Shown here piece after piece: positions 28,079-37,242 of a stretch of 64,000 nucleotides of DNA. Position numbers and translations under genes: made by a program. Origin of the DNA: Roseiarcus sp963764955. Lineage in GTDB: Bacteria > Pseudomonadota > Alphaproteobacteria > Rhizobiales > Beijerinckiaceae. The notes below the pieces were generated by a model, which was given only the letters and a program-made list of their open reading frames with translations, made no database searches and was not told where the DNA came from. How positions within the stretch are numbered: position 1 is the first letter of the stretch; the number at the start of each line of letters is the position of its first letter. The stretch is from the NCBI GenBank assembly GCA_963764955.1, contig CAVXVE010000067.1:19331-83330 (forward strand), written 5' to 3'.

Positions 28079-28825
28079 ATGGGTGAACTCAGCGGGAAAG
28101 TGGCGATCGTGACGGGAGCGTCGAAGGGCATCGGCGCGGCGATTGCTCGCCGCTTCGCCGAAGCGGGGGCGGCGGTGGCGGTCAATTACGCCTCCGACAA
28201 GAGCGGCGCCGACCGGTTGGTCGAGGAGATCAAGCGCGCGGGCGGCAAGGCGGTCGCCATCCAGGCGGATGTCGCGAAGAGCGCCGACATCAAGCGCCTG
28301 TTCGCCGAAACCAAGGCGAGGTTCGGGACGCCCTCCATTCTTGTCAATAATGCGGGCGTGTTTTCGTTCGCTCCGATCGAAGCGGTGACGGAGGAGGATG
28401 TGGAGAGGCAGTTCAAGGTCAACGTCCTGGGCACGCTGCTGGCGAGCAAGGAGGCGGTGGCCGCCTTCGACGGGGCGGGCGGCAGCATCATCAATCTCAG
28501 CACGATCGCGAGCGTGAACCCGGTTCCGAACTCGGTCGTCTATGCGTCCTCGAAGGCCGCCGTCGACACCATCACCCGGGCGCTTGCGCTCGAGCTCGCG
28601 CCGAAGAAGATCCGGGTCAATGCGATCGCGCCGGGAGCGACGGAGACGGAGGGCACGAAGACAATGGGCCTCAATATGGAGACCGCGAAAGCGATGGGCA
28701 TGGTCATGCCGATGGGCCGCATGGGCGTCCCCGACGACATCGCGCGCGTGGCGCTTTTCCTCGCCTCCGACCAGTCATCCTGGCTGACCGGCGAGCGCAT
28801 TTCAGCGTCAGGCGGCCAGAGATAG
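28079..28825 (+). CDS. SDR family oxidoreductase
   Basis: This classical short-chain dehydrogenase of 248 residues has the cofactor motif VTGASKGIGAAIARRF, structural NNAGVFSF, and catalytic Ser-Tyr-Lys in NLSTIASVNPVPNSVVYASS and SKAAV. The residues after strand 2 (NYASDKSGA) suit NADP. Many close relatives are 3-oxoacyl-ACP reductase-like or glucose-dehydrogenase-like; the substrate is unknown. It is divergent from the LysR gene, its probable regulator. Confidence 0.85.
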   Translation: MGELSGKVAIVTGASKGIGAAIARRFAEAGAAVAVNYASDKSGADRLVEEIKRAGGKAVAIQADVAKSADIKRLFAETKARFGTPSILVNNAGVFSFAPIEAVTEEDVERQFKVNVLGTLLASKEAVAAFDGAGGSIINLSTIASVNPVPNSVVYASSKAAVDTITRALALELAPKKIRVNAIAPGATETEGTKTMGLNMETAKAMGMVMPMGRMGVPDDIARVALFLASDQSSWLTGERISASGGQR

Positions 28826-28880
28826 CAAACGCGGGGCGCGCCTACCTACGCGGCGCGCCGACTCCGAAACGCGGCCAAAA

Positions 28881-28911
28881 CCCGCCGCTCCAACAATGCA
28901 GGAGCGGCGGG
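28881..28911. terminator. bidirectional hairpin terminator
   Basis: An 11-bp perfect stem (cccgccgctcc/ggagcggcggg) with a 9-base loop lies between two converging genes. There is no T-run, but an aaaa run precedes it and helps minus-strand termination. Confidence 0.65.
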
Positions 28912-28934
28912 TTCGGGCTAGCGGGACGGTGAGG

Positions 28935-29237
28935 TTACAATCCGCACAGCGCCGTATAGCGGCCGTTGAAGTCGCGGTCGACGTAGCAGGCTGAGCCTGG
29001 CTCGGCCCATCCGCCGGTCGCGATCCTGACCGGCGCCGTCAGGACGCCAACCACGGGCCCGATCACCGGAGGACCGTTGTTCCAGCCGTTGTCGGCGGGG
29101 TGCTCGTAGGGGGCATAACCCCGAGTGACCGCCGGATCCTGGTTGTCGTAGCCGTTGAACGTCTGGGCGAGCACGGGGGTCGCGCCGAGACACAACGAAA
29201 CCGCGGTCGAAAGAAGCGCCAAGCGTGTGTATGACAT
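28935..29237 (-). CDS. small exported protein of unknown function
   Basis: This 100-residue protein has a clear signal peptide (YTRLALLSTAVSLCLGATPVLAQ, split at ALA-Q). The mature part is Gly/Asn/Tyr-rich (PADNGWNNGPPVIGPVVGVL), and two Cys near the end (GSACYVDRD, TALCGL) could form a disulfide. The start at 29237 is set by an aggag ribosome binding site. No family was recognised. Confidence 0.65.
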   Translation of the reverse strand: MSYTRLALLSTAVSLCLGATPVLAQTFNGYDNQDPAVTRGYAPYEHPADNGWNNGPPVIGPVVGVLTAPVRIATGGWAEPGSACYVDRDFNGRYTALCGL

Positions 29238-29507
29238 TACATACTCCTGTAGGTCTTGAACCCTGCCGAACAAATCGCTGAGCCGCGAAACGGTTCCAGC
29301 AGTCGCGCGGAATTGAACGCTTCCCTTTCCGCAGGCAGGATCCGCGGGTGTGATGCTTTTAAGACTTCAGAAAATGAACGGGCGCCGACACGACGGAATT
29401 CCTGCCGGTCGAGGGAGCCCTTTGAGAAGCCGCCGCTTTTTCGCAGGCCGCTTTTTGAAAACCGGCGCCGCCACTCTGAGGCCTTGAACAGCGCTCATTG
29501 TGGACGC

Positions 29508-30252
29508 ATGGGACGCTTCGCCTCCACCGTCGCCTATTACGAGAGCGCGCGAGCGCCTTACGGAGCGGCGTTTTTCACCGCCGCCGCCAAAAAGCTCGGG
29601 CTCGACCGCAGCCAGCGCCTGCTCGATGTCGGCGCCGGGCCTGGCATCCTCGCGATCGGCTTCAGGCCCTATTGCCGGGAGGTCGTCGGCGTCGACCCGG
29701 AGCCGGGCATGGTCGAGGCGGCGCGCGCGGCGGCGGACCGCGCCGGCGTCGCGATAACTTTTATCGAGGGCCGGTTCGAGGACGTCGCTGCGAAGCTCGG
29801 CGCGTTCGATGTCGTGACCATCGGCCGCGCGATCCATTGGCTCGATCCCGTGCCCGCTCGAAGCGGCGCTCGATCGCGCCGTCGCGCCGCGGGGAAGGAT
29901 TCTGGTGTGCCGCGCGTCCAGCGTCGCAGATGGCCGCAATCGCTGGCTCGACGCCTTCAACGCGGTGCGCGATCGCTGGAGGGGCGATCGGCCAGCCCAT
30001 GACCTCCACGCGTTCTTCGCCGGCGGACCGTTCGTTCCGAGCGCGACGATCAGCGTTGAAGGGACTTACGCCGTTCCCCTCGAACGCCTTGCGGACCGCC
30101 TGCTGTCGATGTCGACCTCGTCGCCGGAGCGGCTTGGCGACAAGGTTCCGGCCATGAAGGACGCGATGCGCGAAGCGCTCGCCCCCTTCGCCGTCGGCGG
30201 GATGATCGAAGATGTGGTCGAAGCGCGGGCCGAGGTGTTCGTACGCGCCTGA
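29508..30252 (+). CDS. class I SAM-dependent methyltransferase, frameshifted
   Basis: The Rossmann fold has motif I LLDVGAGPGILAIGF, the acidic strand-2 residue in VVGVDPEPGMVEAAR, and FDVVTIGRAIHWLDP as motif IV. The frame breaks after DPVP in a ccc run at 29853-29855; removing one c continues LEAALDRAVAPRGRILVCRAS and gives 247 residues. The layout with HWLD matches methyltransferase type 11/trans-aconitate-methyltransferase-like proteins. The substrate is unknown. It stands alone. Confidence 0.8.
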
Positions 30253-30295
30253 GAGCGTCGGCCACCCAGGTCAGCCCGCGGCGATTTGGAGCGCG

Positions 30296-31036
30296 TCAGC
30301 CGGCGGTTCGCTTTTGATAGCGCATCGTCCAGACCGCCTCGTCGCCGGGCGAATATTCATTGCCGACCCAAGGCGTCCCGCAAACGTGCAGATAGGCGTA
30401 AGGGGTCCCGGCGAACATGATCCAGGCGCCGGCGTCTCGGACCGTCGTTGGCAGTCCACAATGGCTGGCGTCGAAGGGCCAGAGGATCATCCAGTGCGGG
30501 CCGATCGGTATGGCGGGGCTTGTTCTATCGTGCGGAGTTGTATTGCTGTGCTGCGTCGCGCCGCAGAGCATGTAGCAAAGCCCGGGCGCCTTGTTCGTGG
30601 GCTCCGGCTTCCCCTCGAGCAAATCCTTGAACCACTGCATGCCCAGCGCGTCGACACACATCGGCGGATCGCCGACTACGTCCTCGTCGCCGGGCATGCA
30701 GACCCACTCGTTCGTTCCCTGTCTCAAAATCTCGGTCATACGACCTGATTTATCCAGCTCGGCGACTGTCGCGTGTTCCGTAATCGTGCGCGGCCCCGCC
30801 CGCATGGCGCGAGCAATCTTGACGGCGCGAATTTGCTCCTCGCTTGTCTGGGTCGCGACGCCGCCTTCCGGCAAGGCGATCGCAGCGTTGCTGTAGCTTC
30901 CGGAGCCCGCGTCCTGAGCCTTGGCGGCATCGCCAATCGCAGCCATCGCCGCGCCGATGAACGTCGCGCGCACGACGAGGGAGCGGCGCGACAGCTTTTC
31001 GTCGACCGCAAGATCCATGACATGGCGCTCGGTCAT
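30296..31036 (-). CDS. exported protein of unknown function, third gene of an SDR-thiolase operon
   Basis: This protein of about 246 residues has a Tat-like leader (SRRSLVVRATFIGAAMAAIG). The conserved body carries TNEWVCMPGDEDVVGDPPMC, QWFKDLLEGKPEPTNKAPGL, HWMILWPFDASHCGLP and WIMFAGTPYAYLHVCGTPW. I have the impression of related proteins of unknown role in other proteobacteria. It lies 18 bp after the thiolase gene, so it is likely co-transcribed. Starts at 31051, 31036 or 31018 are all possible. Confidence 0.65.
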   Translation of the reverse strand: MTERHVMDLAVDEKLSRRSLVVRATFIGAAMAAIGDAAKAQDAGSGSYSNAAIALPEGGVATQTSEEQIRAVKIARAMRAGPRTITEHATVAELDKSGRMTEILRQGTNEWVCMPGDEDVVGDPPMCVDALGMQWFKDLLEGKPEPTNKAPGLCYMLCGATQHSNTTPHDRTSPAIPIGPHWMILWPFDASHCGLPTTVRDAGAWIMFAGTPYAYLHVCGTPWVGNEYSPGDEAVWTMRYQKRTAG

Positions 31037-31054
31037 CTCTCGCGTCCTCACCGA

Positions 31055-32242
31055 TCAGTGCAGCGTCTCGATCGCCAGCGCGATGCCCTGGCCGCCGCCG
31101 ATACACAGCGTGACCAGGCCGCGCTTAAGACCGTCGCGGCGCATGGAATGAATGAGCTTCGTGGTCAGAACTGCGCCGGTCGCGCCGATCGGGTGACCAT
31201 GGGCGACGGCGCCGCCGTCGACATTGACGATCTCGTCGGACAATCCGAGCTCACGCGCGACGACGATGGCGATCGCGGCGAAGGCTTCGTTGATTTCCGC
31301 GCGTTCGACGGAGCCGATCTCCCATCCGGCGCGCTGCAACGCCTGTCTCACGGCCGGGACGGGGCCAAGGCCGAACATGCCTGGCTCGACCGCCGCGACG
31401 CCGTAAGAGACGAGCCGCGCGACGGGGGCAAGGCCGCGCTTTTCAGCCCACGCCTCGTCCGCAAGCACCATGGCCGCCGCCGCATCGTTGAGCCCGGGCG
31501 CATTGCCGGCGGTGATCGAGCCGTTCGGGCGGAACGCCGGCTTCAGTCGCGCCAGCGCTTCGAGGGTGGTGTCCGGCCGATTGGCTTCGTCCTCGACGAA
31601 TTGCGTCGGCCCCTTTTTGCCGGGGACCTCGACCGGCGTGATCTCGCCCTTGAAATGTCCGGCGGCTTTCGCGCGCGCGAAGCGCTGTTGCGAGCGCAGA
31701 GCCCATTGATCCTGCGCTTCGCGCGTCACTTGGTATTTCTCAACGAGGTCCTCGGTATGCCAGCCTGAATGCTCGCCCGAGAAGGCGTCGTTGAGCCCGT
31801 CCCGGAGCACGCTGTCGTAAAGCTGCCCGTCGCCGAGCCGATAGCCCCAGCGGCCGCGCCCGACGAGGAAAGGCGCCTGATCCATGCTCTCCATGCCGCC
31901 AGCGACGGCGGCGCTGGCGTTCCCCAACAGGATCTCCTGCGCCGCCGACACGATCGCCTGCGCGCCCGAGCCGCAAACCCGGTTCACGGTCATCGCGGGA
32001 ACCGTCACCGGCAGGCCGGCGTTGACCGCCGCCTGACGGGCGGGATTCATCTTGGTCCCCGCTTGAATGACATTGCCCATGGCCGCGGTCTCTATCTCTT
32101 CGGGCTTGAGGCCGGCGCGTTCGACGGCGGCGCGGATGGCGACGGCGCCGAGATCAGGCGCCGGCACGTCCTTCAGAGTCCCGCCGAAGGCGCCGATCGC
32201 CGTGCGGACGGGTTCAGCGAAGACAACCGAACGTGATGACAT
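31055..32242 (-). CDS. acetyl-CoA acetyltransferase (thiolase)
   Basis: This 395-residue thiolase condenses or cleaves acyl-CoA with acetyl-CoA. The nucleophilic Cys is in VNRVCGSGAQAIVSA near residue 88; the catalytic His is in GGAVAHGHPIGATGAVL; and the second Cys is in TLCIGGGQGIALAIE. Length and motifs suit a biosynthetic-type acetoacetyl-CoA thiolase, but degradative use is possible. It lies 27 bp after an SDR gene and before the unknown exported protein, in an operon transcribed away from the MarR-EmrAB unit. Confidence 0.88.
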   Translation of the reverse strand: MSSRSVVFAEPVRTAIGAFGGTLKDVPAPDLGAVAIRAAVERAGLKPEEIETAAMGNVIQAGTKMNPARQAAVNAGLPVTVPAMTVNRVCGSGAQAIVSAAQEILLGNASAAVAGGMESMDQAPFLVGRGRWGYRLGDGQLYDSVLRDGLNDAFSGEHSGWHTEDLVEKYQVTREAQDQWALRSQQRFARAKAAGHFKGEITPVEVPGKKGPTQFVEDEANRPDTTLEALARLKPAFRPNGSITAGNAPGLNDAAAAMVLADEAWAEKRGLAPVARLVSYGVAAVEPGMFGLGPVPAVRQALQRAGWEIGSVERAEINEAFAAIAIVVARELGLSDEIVNVDGGAVAHGHPIGATGAVLTTKLIHSMRRDGLKRGLVTLCIGGGQGIALAIETLH

Positions 32243-32269
32243 GGCTCTCTCTCCTCGTTTCGTGCGCCT

Positions 32270-33085
32270 TCACGCGATCCGCCGGGCGGGCTCAGCGGCC
32301 CGATATCTGGGGGCTGGAGCGGAATTGGCGAACTTCGGCGCGAGCGCAAGCCTGGCGGCCTCGAAGCGGGTCCACTCGTCTCCGTCCTGAAGCGGCGGGA
32401 TTGTCACCACCTCACCCTGGTCGAGGCCAACTAAAGCGGCGTCGACCATGTCCTCGGTCGACATCACGGTGCCTGCGGGCAGTTTCGAATGGTGCAGGCC
32501 GCCCTTTTCCCAAATGTCCGTCGCGGTCGCAGCGGGCAGCACCGCCTGAACGCGGACGCCCTTTTCGGCGAGCTCGTGCTGCAGCGACTGCGTGAGCGCC
32601 AGCACATAGGCTTTGCTCGCGCCGTACACGCCGTTCAGTCTCTCGGGCACGACGCCGACCACGGATCCGATATTGATGATCGTTCCCCCGCCGCGCGCGA
32701 CGAAGGCGGGAGCCGCGGCATAGGTCAGGCGCGTGAGCGCGGTGACGTTCAGCGCGATCATCGCCTCCATCTGATCGACATCCGATTGCAGCAGCGGCGC
32801 GAGGGTGGCTGTGCCGGCGTTGTTGACAAGCATCGTGAGGCTCGGATCGTCGCGCAGCACAACCTCGACTTTCGTCAGCGCCGCCTTGTCCCCGAGGTCC
32901 GCGACGATCGGTTTGACGGACCGGCCTGTCTCTGACGTCAGTCGCGCGGCCAGGGATTTCAGTTTCTCCTCGCTGCGCGCCACGAGGATGAGATCGTAGC
33001 CGCGCTTCGCGAGCCGGTCGGCGTAAACGGCGCCGATGCCGGAAGAGGCGCCGGTGATAAGGGCCGTGCCGAGAGAATGGGTCAT
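32270..33085 (-). CDS. SDR family NAD(P)-dependent oxidoreductase
   Basis: This 271-residue short-chain dehydrogenase has the cofactor loop LITGASSGIGAVYADRL, NADP-type basic residues in LVARSEEKLKSLAARL, the NNAG motif and catalytic NIGSVVGVVPERLNGVYGAS then KAYVLAL. It is first gene of the operon with thiolase. It begins with ATG after an aggag ribosome binding site and is driven by one of two mirrored promoters at 33107-33160, so expression should respond to the adjacent MarR protein. Confidence 0.85.
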   Translation of the reverse strand: MTHSLGTALITGASSGIGAVYADRLAKRGYDLILVARSEEKLKSLAARLTSETGRSVKPIVADLGDKAALTKVEVVLRDDPSLTMLVNNAGTATLAPLLQSDVDQMEAMIALNVTALTRLTYAAAPAFVARGGGTIINIGSVVGVVPERLNGVYGASKAYVLALTQSLQHELAEKGVRVQAVLPAATATDIWEKGGLHHSKLPAGTVMSTEDMVDAALVGLDQGEVVTIPPLQDGDEWTRFEAARLALAPKFANSAPAPRYRAAEPARRIA

Positions 33086-33106
33086 CCGAGGAGCTCCTGG
33101 TCTGGT

Positions 33107-33160
33107 CTTGACATTATGCGTACATGCGCCTAAATAAGCGTACATACTCCTAATGTCAAG
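33107..33160. promoter_or_regulatory. mirror-image divergent promoters sharing one -10, with MarR-type operators
   Basis: The region begins cttgacatta and ends with its exact complement taatgtcaag. Plus strand: TTGACA (33108-33113), 17 bp, TAAATA (33131-33136), serving the MarR gene. Minus strand: TTGACA (33159-33154), 17 bp, TATTTA, which is the same hexamer read backwards, serving the SDR operon. Each spacer holds gcgtacat (33118-33125 and 33138-33145), 20 bp apart. A related palindrome precedes emrA. The MarR protein probably represses both directions here. Confidence 0.75.
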
Positions 33161-33174
33161 GACGAGTGTTCAAA

Positions 33175-33637
33175 ATGTCGATCGATAAGCCGCCTCCGCT
33201 CGAGGAATGCACCTGCCTCGCCGTCCGCCAGGCGGCCCGGCATGTCACCCAGTTTTATGATCGGCATCTGGCTCCAGTTGGTCTTCGCACGACCCAGTTC
33301 TCCATTCTCGCCCGGCTGAGGCGGCACGGCGTGATGACGATCAATGCGTTGGCAGATGAAATGGTGATGGACCGCACCACGCTTGGGCGAAACATCCTGC
33401 CGCTCGAACGCGATGGGTCTGATCAGCATCAAACCGGGCCGCGCGGATCGTCGCAGCAAGGAACTGCGATTGACGGACGTTGGCCTTGAACGGCTGCGGG
33501 CCGGATACCAGGGCTGGAAGGATGCGCAAAGAGAGTTTGCGACCGCCTTTGGCAAGGAGCGCACTGTCGGTCTGCGCGCCCTGCTGCATGAGGTTGCGGC
33601 GACCGACCTTCCCACCGAAGCCGTTGCGGCTGGCTGA
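33175..33637 (+). CDS. MarR family regulator of the EmrAB operon, frameshifted
   Basis: The protein begins MSIDKPPPLEECTCLAVRQA and has the HTH TINALADEMVMDRTTLGRNI. After PLERDG the frame breaks in a ggg run (33415-33417); removing one g continues LISIKPGRADRRSKELRLTD, the wing with its conserved Asp-Arg, and gives 153 residues. The Cys near residue 13 could serve as a sensor, though this is speculation. It is followed by emrA and emrB, the classic MarR/EmrR arrangement for drug- or phenolic-induced efflux. Confidence 0.85.
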
Positions 33638-33694
33638 CACGACATACCTGCAAGAGCCGAGCGGACTTCGCGCAACTTCGATTTGAGCCATATA

Positions 33695-33708
33695 AGCGTA
33701 TATACGCT
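33695..33708. promoter_or_regulatory. perfect palindromic operator before emrA
   Basis: The palindrome agcgtatatacgct is perfect over 14 bp. It resembles the gcgtacat boxes in the divergent promoter upstream. It lies next to tataag, a possible -10, about 47 bp before the emrA start, so the MarR protein likely also controls an internal promoter here. Confidence 0.6.
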
Positions 33709-33754
33709 CTTCTTGGCTCCCCGGCAAAAAGATAACGAACATGAGGAGATCGCG

Positions 33755-34849
33755 ATGAGCGCCATCGCCGGCGAACACACAGCCCCAACCAGCGTGGTGA
33801 CGAGAGCGCGTCTCAAATGGCTGGCATATGCGGCGATCGGCGGCGTCATCGCGCTTGGCGTGGCGCGGTATGCTCATGACTATTGGACTGTCGGGCGCTT
33901 CATCGAAAGCACCGACGACGCCTACGCCGGGGGTAATGTCACCCCGATTTCTCCGCACGTGGCGGGGTTCGTTTCGCAGATCCTCGTTGGCGACAACCAA
34001 TATGTGCGCGCCGGACAGCCGCTGATCCGCCTCGACGATCGCGACTTTCGCGCCGCCGCCGACCGCGCGGCCGCGATCGTCAAGGCGCGTGAGGCGACCC
34101 TTGAAAGCCTCGAGCGCAAGCAGACGATGCAAGAAACGGCCATCCGCGAGGCAAAGGCGAACCTCGACGCCAAGCAGGCGCAGGCGACGTTCGCCAAGGA
34201 GGACGACCAAAGGTATCGGGACCTGGCGCAGACATTAGCGGGATCGCGACAGAACGCCGAGCGGGCGGCGGCGCTGAACCTGGCGGCCGAGGCGAGCGTC
34301 GCTTCGTCTGAAGCAGGCCTTGATGCGGCGAAGCAGCAGCTCACGGTTCTGGACGCCGACATCGCCGTCGCCAGGGCCGACGTCGCCCAGGCTGAAGCCG
34401 ACCGCCACACGGCCGAACTCAATCTCGGCTACACCGAGATTCGCTCGCCCATCGACGGCTATGTCGGCAACCGAGCCGCTGAGATCGGCGCTTATGTCTC
34501 CGGCGGCGCCTATCTCGTCACGATCATTCCGGCGCACGATCTCTGGGTCGACGCCAACTTCAAGGAAAGCCAGCTCGAGCATATGACCCCGGGCGAGGCC
34601 GCGAGCGTCGTCGCCGATGTCCTGCCGGACCATGTCTTTCACGGTCATGTGGTCAGCGTCGCCCCGGCCACGGGCGCGGTCTTCAGCGTGATTCCGCCCG
34701 AGAACGCGACGGGCAACTTCACCAAGATCGTTCAGCGCGTGCCCGTGCGCATCAAGCTCGACGACGACCCGATGCTGCGCGCGCTGCGGCCTGGAGTCTC
34801 GACGACGGTCGGCGTCGATACGCGATCGCTTTCGGGCGACCAACAATGA
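33755..34849 (+). CDS. HlyD/EmrA-type membrane fusion protein
   Basis: This 364-residue periplasmic adaptor of a tripartite efflux pump has one N-terminal transmembrane helix (about residues 18-40), STDDAYAGGNVTPISPHVAG as the biotinyl-lipoyl entry, a long coiled coil (about 95-215, rich in Ala/Glu/Lys) and the second half-motif LGYTEIRSPIDGYVGNRAAE. It has an agga-type ribosome binding site and its stop overlaps the emrB start (atga). It links EmrB to an outer-membrane channel, not present here. Confidence 0.9.
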   Translation: MSAIAGEHTAPTSVVTRARLKWLAYAAIGGVIALGVARYAHDYWTVGRFIESTDDAYAGGNVTPISPHVAGFVSQILVGDNQYVRAGQPLIRLDDRDFRAAADRAAAIVKAREATLESLERKQTMQETAIREAKANLDAKQAQATFAKEDDQRYRDLAQTLAGSRQNAERAAALNLAAEASVASSEAGLDAAKQQLTVLDADIAVARADVAQAEADRHTAELNLGYTEIRSPIDGYVGNRAAEIGAYVSGGAYLVTIIPAHDLWVDANFKESQLEHMTPGEAASVVADVLPDHVFHGHVVSVAPATGAVFSVIPPENATGNFTKIVQRVPVRIKLDDDPMLRALRPGVSTTVGVDTRSLSGDQQ

Positions 34850-36450
34850 CCGCCATCGCCGCAACAGCCCCCGTCACCGCGGCTTCCGACGAGAGCTGGG
34901 TGTGGAGCCTCTTGCCCTTCGTGGTCATGTGCGCGGGCTTGTTTATCGCGCTGCTCGACATCCAGATCGTGGCCTCGTCGCTGCAGGATATCGGCGGCGG
35001 CCTTTAGCGCGGCGCAGGATGAGATCAGCTGGGTGCAGACCGCATATCTGATCGCCGAGATCACCGTCATCCCGCTGTCGGGCTGGCTGACTCGCGTGCT
35101 CTCCACGCGCTGGCTGTTCACCGCCTCCGCCGCCGGCTTCACCTTCGCGAGCGTGCTGTGCGCACTCGCCTGGAACATCGAAAGCATGATCGTTTTCCGC
35201 GCCCTGCAGGGTCTGCTTGGCGCGTCGATGATCCCGACCGTCTTCACCTCTTCGTTCCACTACTTTCAGGGGCCGCGGCGCGTCTATTCGGCGGCGGTCA
35301 TCGGGACGATCGCCTCGGTCGCCCCCGCGCTCGGTCCGGTGATCGGCGGCTTCATCACCGACGCCTGGGATTGGCGGTGGCTTTTCTATGTCAACGTCAT
35401 ACCGGGGCTGGCAATCACCGCCCTCGTGCCGTTCCTCGTGAAGATCGACAAGCCGGATCTTTCCCTCCTCAAGGGCGCCGACTATCCCGGCATTGCGCTG
35501 ATGGCGATCGCGCTTGGAACCCTCGAATACGTGCTCGAGGAAGGGTCGCGGTGGAACTGGTTCGACGACGCGACCATCCGCGATTGCGCGATGATCGCCG
35601 CCGTCGCCGGCTTTCTGTTCGTCGTTCGCAGCCTCACCTTCCCGCGCCCCGTCGTCGATTTGCGCGCGTTCGCCAACCGGAACTTCACCCTCGGCTGCAT
35701 TCTCTCGTTCATCACCGGCATCGGCATCTTCTCGACCATCTATCTGACGCCGCTGTTTCTGGGCTATGTGCGTGTCTTCAGCGCATGGCAGACGGGCGTC
35801 GCCCTCTTTGCGACGGGGCTCGCTTCTCTCGCCGGCGTGCCTGTCTATATTTTCCTGGCGAAGCGCTTCGACACGCGCTGGCTGATGATGGCGGGACTCG
35901 CGTCCTTCGGCCTGTCGATGTGGAGCTTCTCCTTCATCACCCATGACTGGGGCGCCGCGGAATTGCTCTGGCCGCAGATTTTCCGCGGCTTTCCGCAGGT
36001 GTTCGCGGTTGCGCCAAGCGTCAATCTCGGGCTCGGCAGCCTGCCGCCGGAACGGCTCAAATATGCGAGCGGCCTGTTCAACATGATGCGCAACCTCGGC
36101 GGCGCGGTCGGCATCGCGGTCTGCGGCGCGATCCTCAATAACCGCACCAATTTCCATTTCGAGGCGATCGCCGAGAACCTGACGCCGGCCAATGGCGCGA
36201 TGACGAGGCTCGTGAACGCGGTCGCCGAGCGCTACGCCGCGATTCCCGGAAGCGCGCAGGCGGGACATGAGGCGGCGCTGAAGCAGCTCTGGGCCCTCGC
36301 CTATCGCGAGGCGTCGACCCTGGCTTACGCCGACGCCTTTCTCGCCATCATGGCCGCGTTCGTCGTCGCCACGCTGCTGGTTCCTTTCATGCGCAACGTC
36401 ACGGCCCCGAAGGTTCCGGCGCAGGCCGCGCACCGAAGGCTACAGAAGAT
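34846..36450 (+). CDS. DHA2-type multidrug MFS transporter (EmrB-like), frameshifted, 3' end unclear
   Basis: This 14-helix proton-driven exporter begins MTAIAATAPVTAASDESW. Helix 1 has FIALLDIQIVASSLQDIG, then a ttt run (35003-35005) breaks the frame; removing one t gives GGLSAAQDEISWVQTAYLIA. Motif A/C elements follow: FRALQGLLGASMIPTVFTSS and APALGPVIGGFITDAWDWRW. The last recognised residues are FMRNVTAPKVP at about 36418. No stop occurs nearby in this frame, which stays open to 37285 across the antisense cytochrome gene, so the end given is only an estimate from family length (about 530 residues). Confidence 0.82.
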
Positions 36451-37102
36451 TCACCAGCAAGGCCGTGGCGACAGCGGAGACGAGCAGCAGCAACGCCGCC
36501 AGCGCCGGACTGCCGGTCCGCGGCGCAGCGACACTGGCAGGCAAGACCTTTCTGCCGGTGACCATCGGCCACAGCAGGTTCTGACCCTTGATCGCCGCAA
36601 ACCCCGCGATCGCCAGAACGTGGAGCGCGATCGCCGCCAGCAGCACATCCCAGAGGATCGCGTGCGCGGACTCGATCGCGTCGGCCGCCCGGGCGGGCAC
36701 AGCCGCGGTCAGCGGCCCGACGTCGGCGATGTCGTTGGCGACATAGAGGCCCGTCAGCGTCTCAGCGAGAAGCAGCGCGAGCAGGAGCATGACCATCCAA
36801 CTCCCCGCCGGGTTGTGCCCCACCTGGCGGTCGGGCTCGCGCCGGAACGCATGTTTCAGATGCTGAATGGCGGTTCGGGGAGAGCTGATAAAGTGGGAGA
36901 AGCGAGCCGTGTCGCCGCCAAGGAAGCCCCACAACAGTCTGAACAACACCAGCGCAAGTGCGGCCTCGCCGACCCATCCGTGCCAGACCATCCAGTTGAG
37001 CCGCCACGTCACATAGGCCGCCGCGACAAGCGCGGCGATGAGCCAGTGGCAAACGCGAATGGGAGCGTCCCACACGAGCACAAGGCGCGGCGCGCTTCCC
37101 AT
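36440..37102 (-). CDS. cytochrome b/b6-domain membrane protein
   Basis: This 220-residue membrane protein of the Ni-hydrogenase-type cytochrome b561 family has four main helices. Candidate haem His residues are in IRVCHWLIAALVAAAY, WMVWHGWVGEAAL, ESAHAILWDVLLA and IALHVLAIAGFAA. It begins MGSAPRLVLVWDAPIRVCHW, typical of electron-transfer partners of dehydrogenases or c-type cytochromes. It converges with emrB, whose tail may overlap it. A start three codons earlier (37111) is possible. Confidence 0.8.
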   Translation of the reverse strand: MGSAPRLVLVWDAPIRVCHWLIAALVAAAYVTWRLNWMVWHGWVGEAALALVLFRLLWGFLGGDTARFSHFISSPRTAIQHLKHAFRREPDRQVGHNPAGSWMVMLLLALLLAETLTGLYVANDIADVGPLTAAVPARAADAIESAHAILWDVLLAAIALHVLAIAGFAAIKGQNLLWPMVTGRKVLPASVAAPRTGSPALAALLLLVSAVATALLVNLL

Positions 37103-37242
37103 GCGTTCCACCGTTCCGGCATATCCCGTCGCGAGATTATCGCAATGTCAGGCAAGGCCGTCCACGCCCGCGCTGAAGCATCCGCCAGGGAGCTGGTTGG
37201 CGGTCAGCCTCTCGCGCTCTCAGCCGAAAGCAAGCCCGGCCG

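Noticed and set aside
34943..36433. A 496-residue minus-strand frame
   Set aside because: It is antisense to the EmrB-like transporter, with no recognisable domain and a strongly charged composition.
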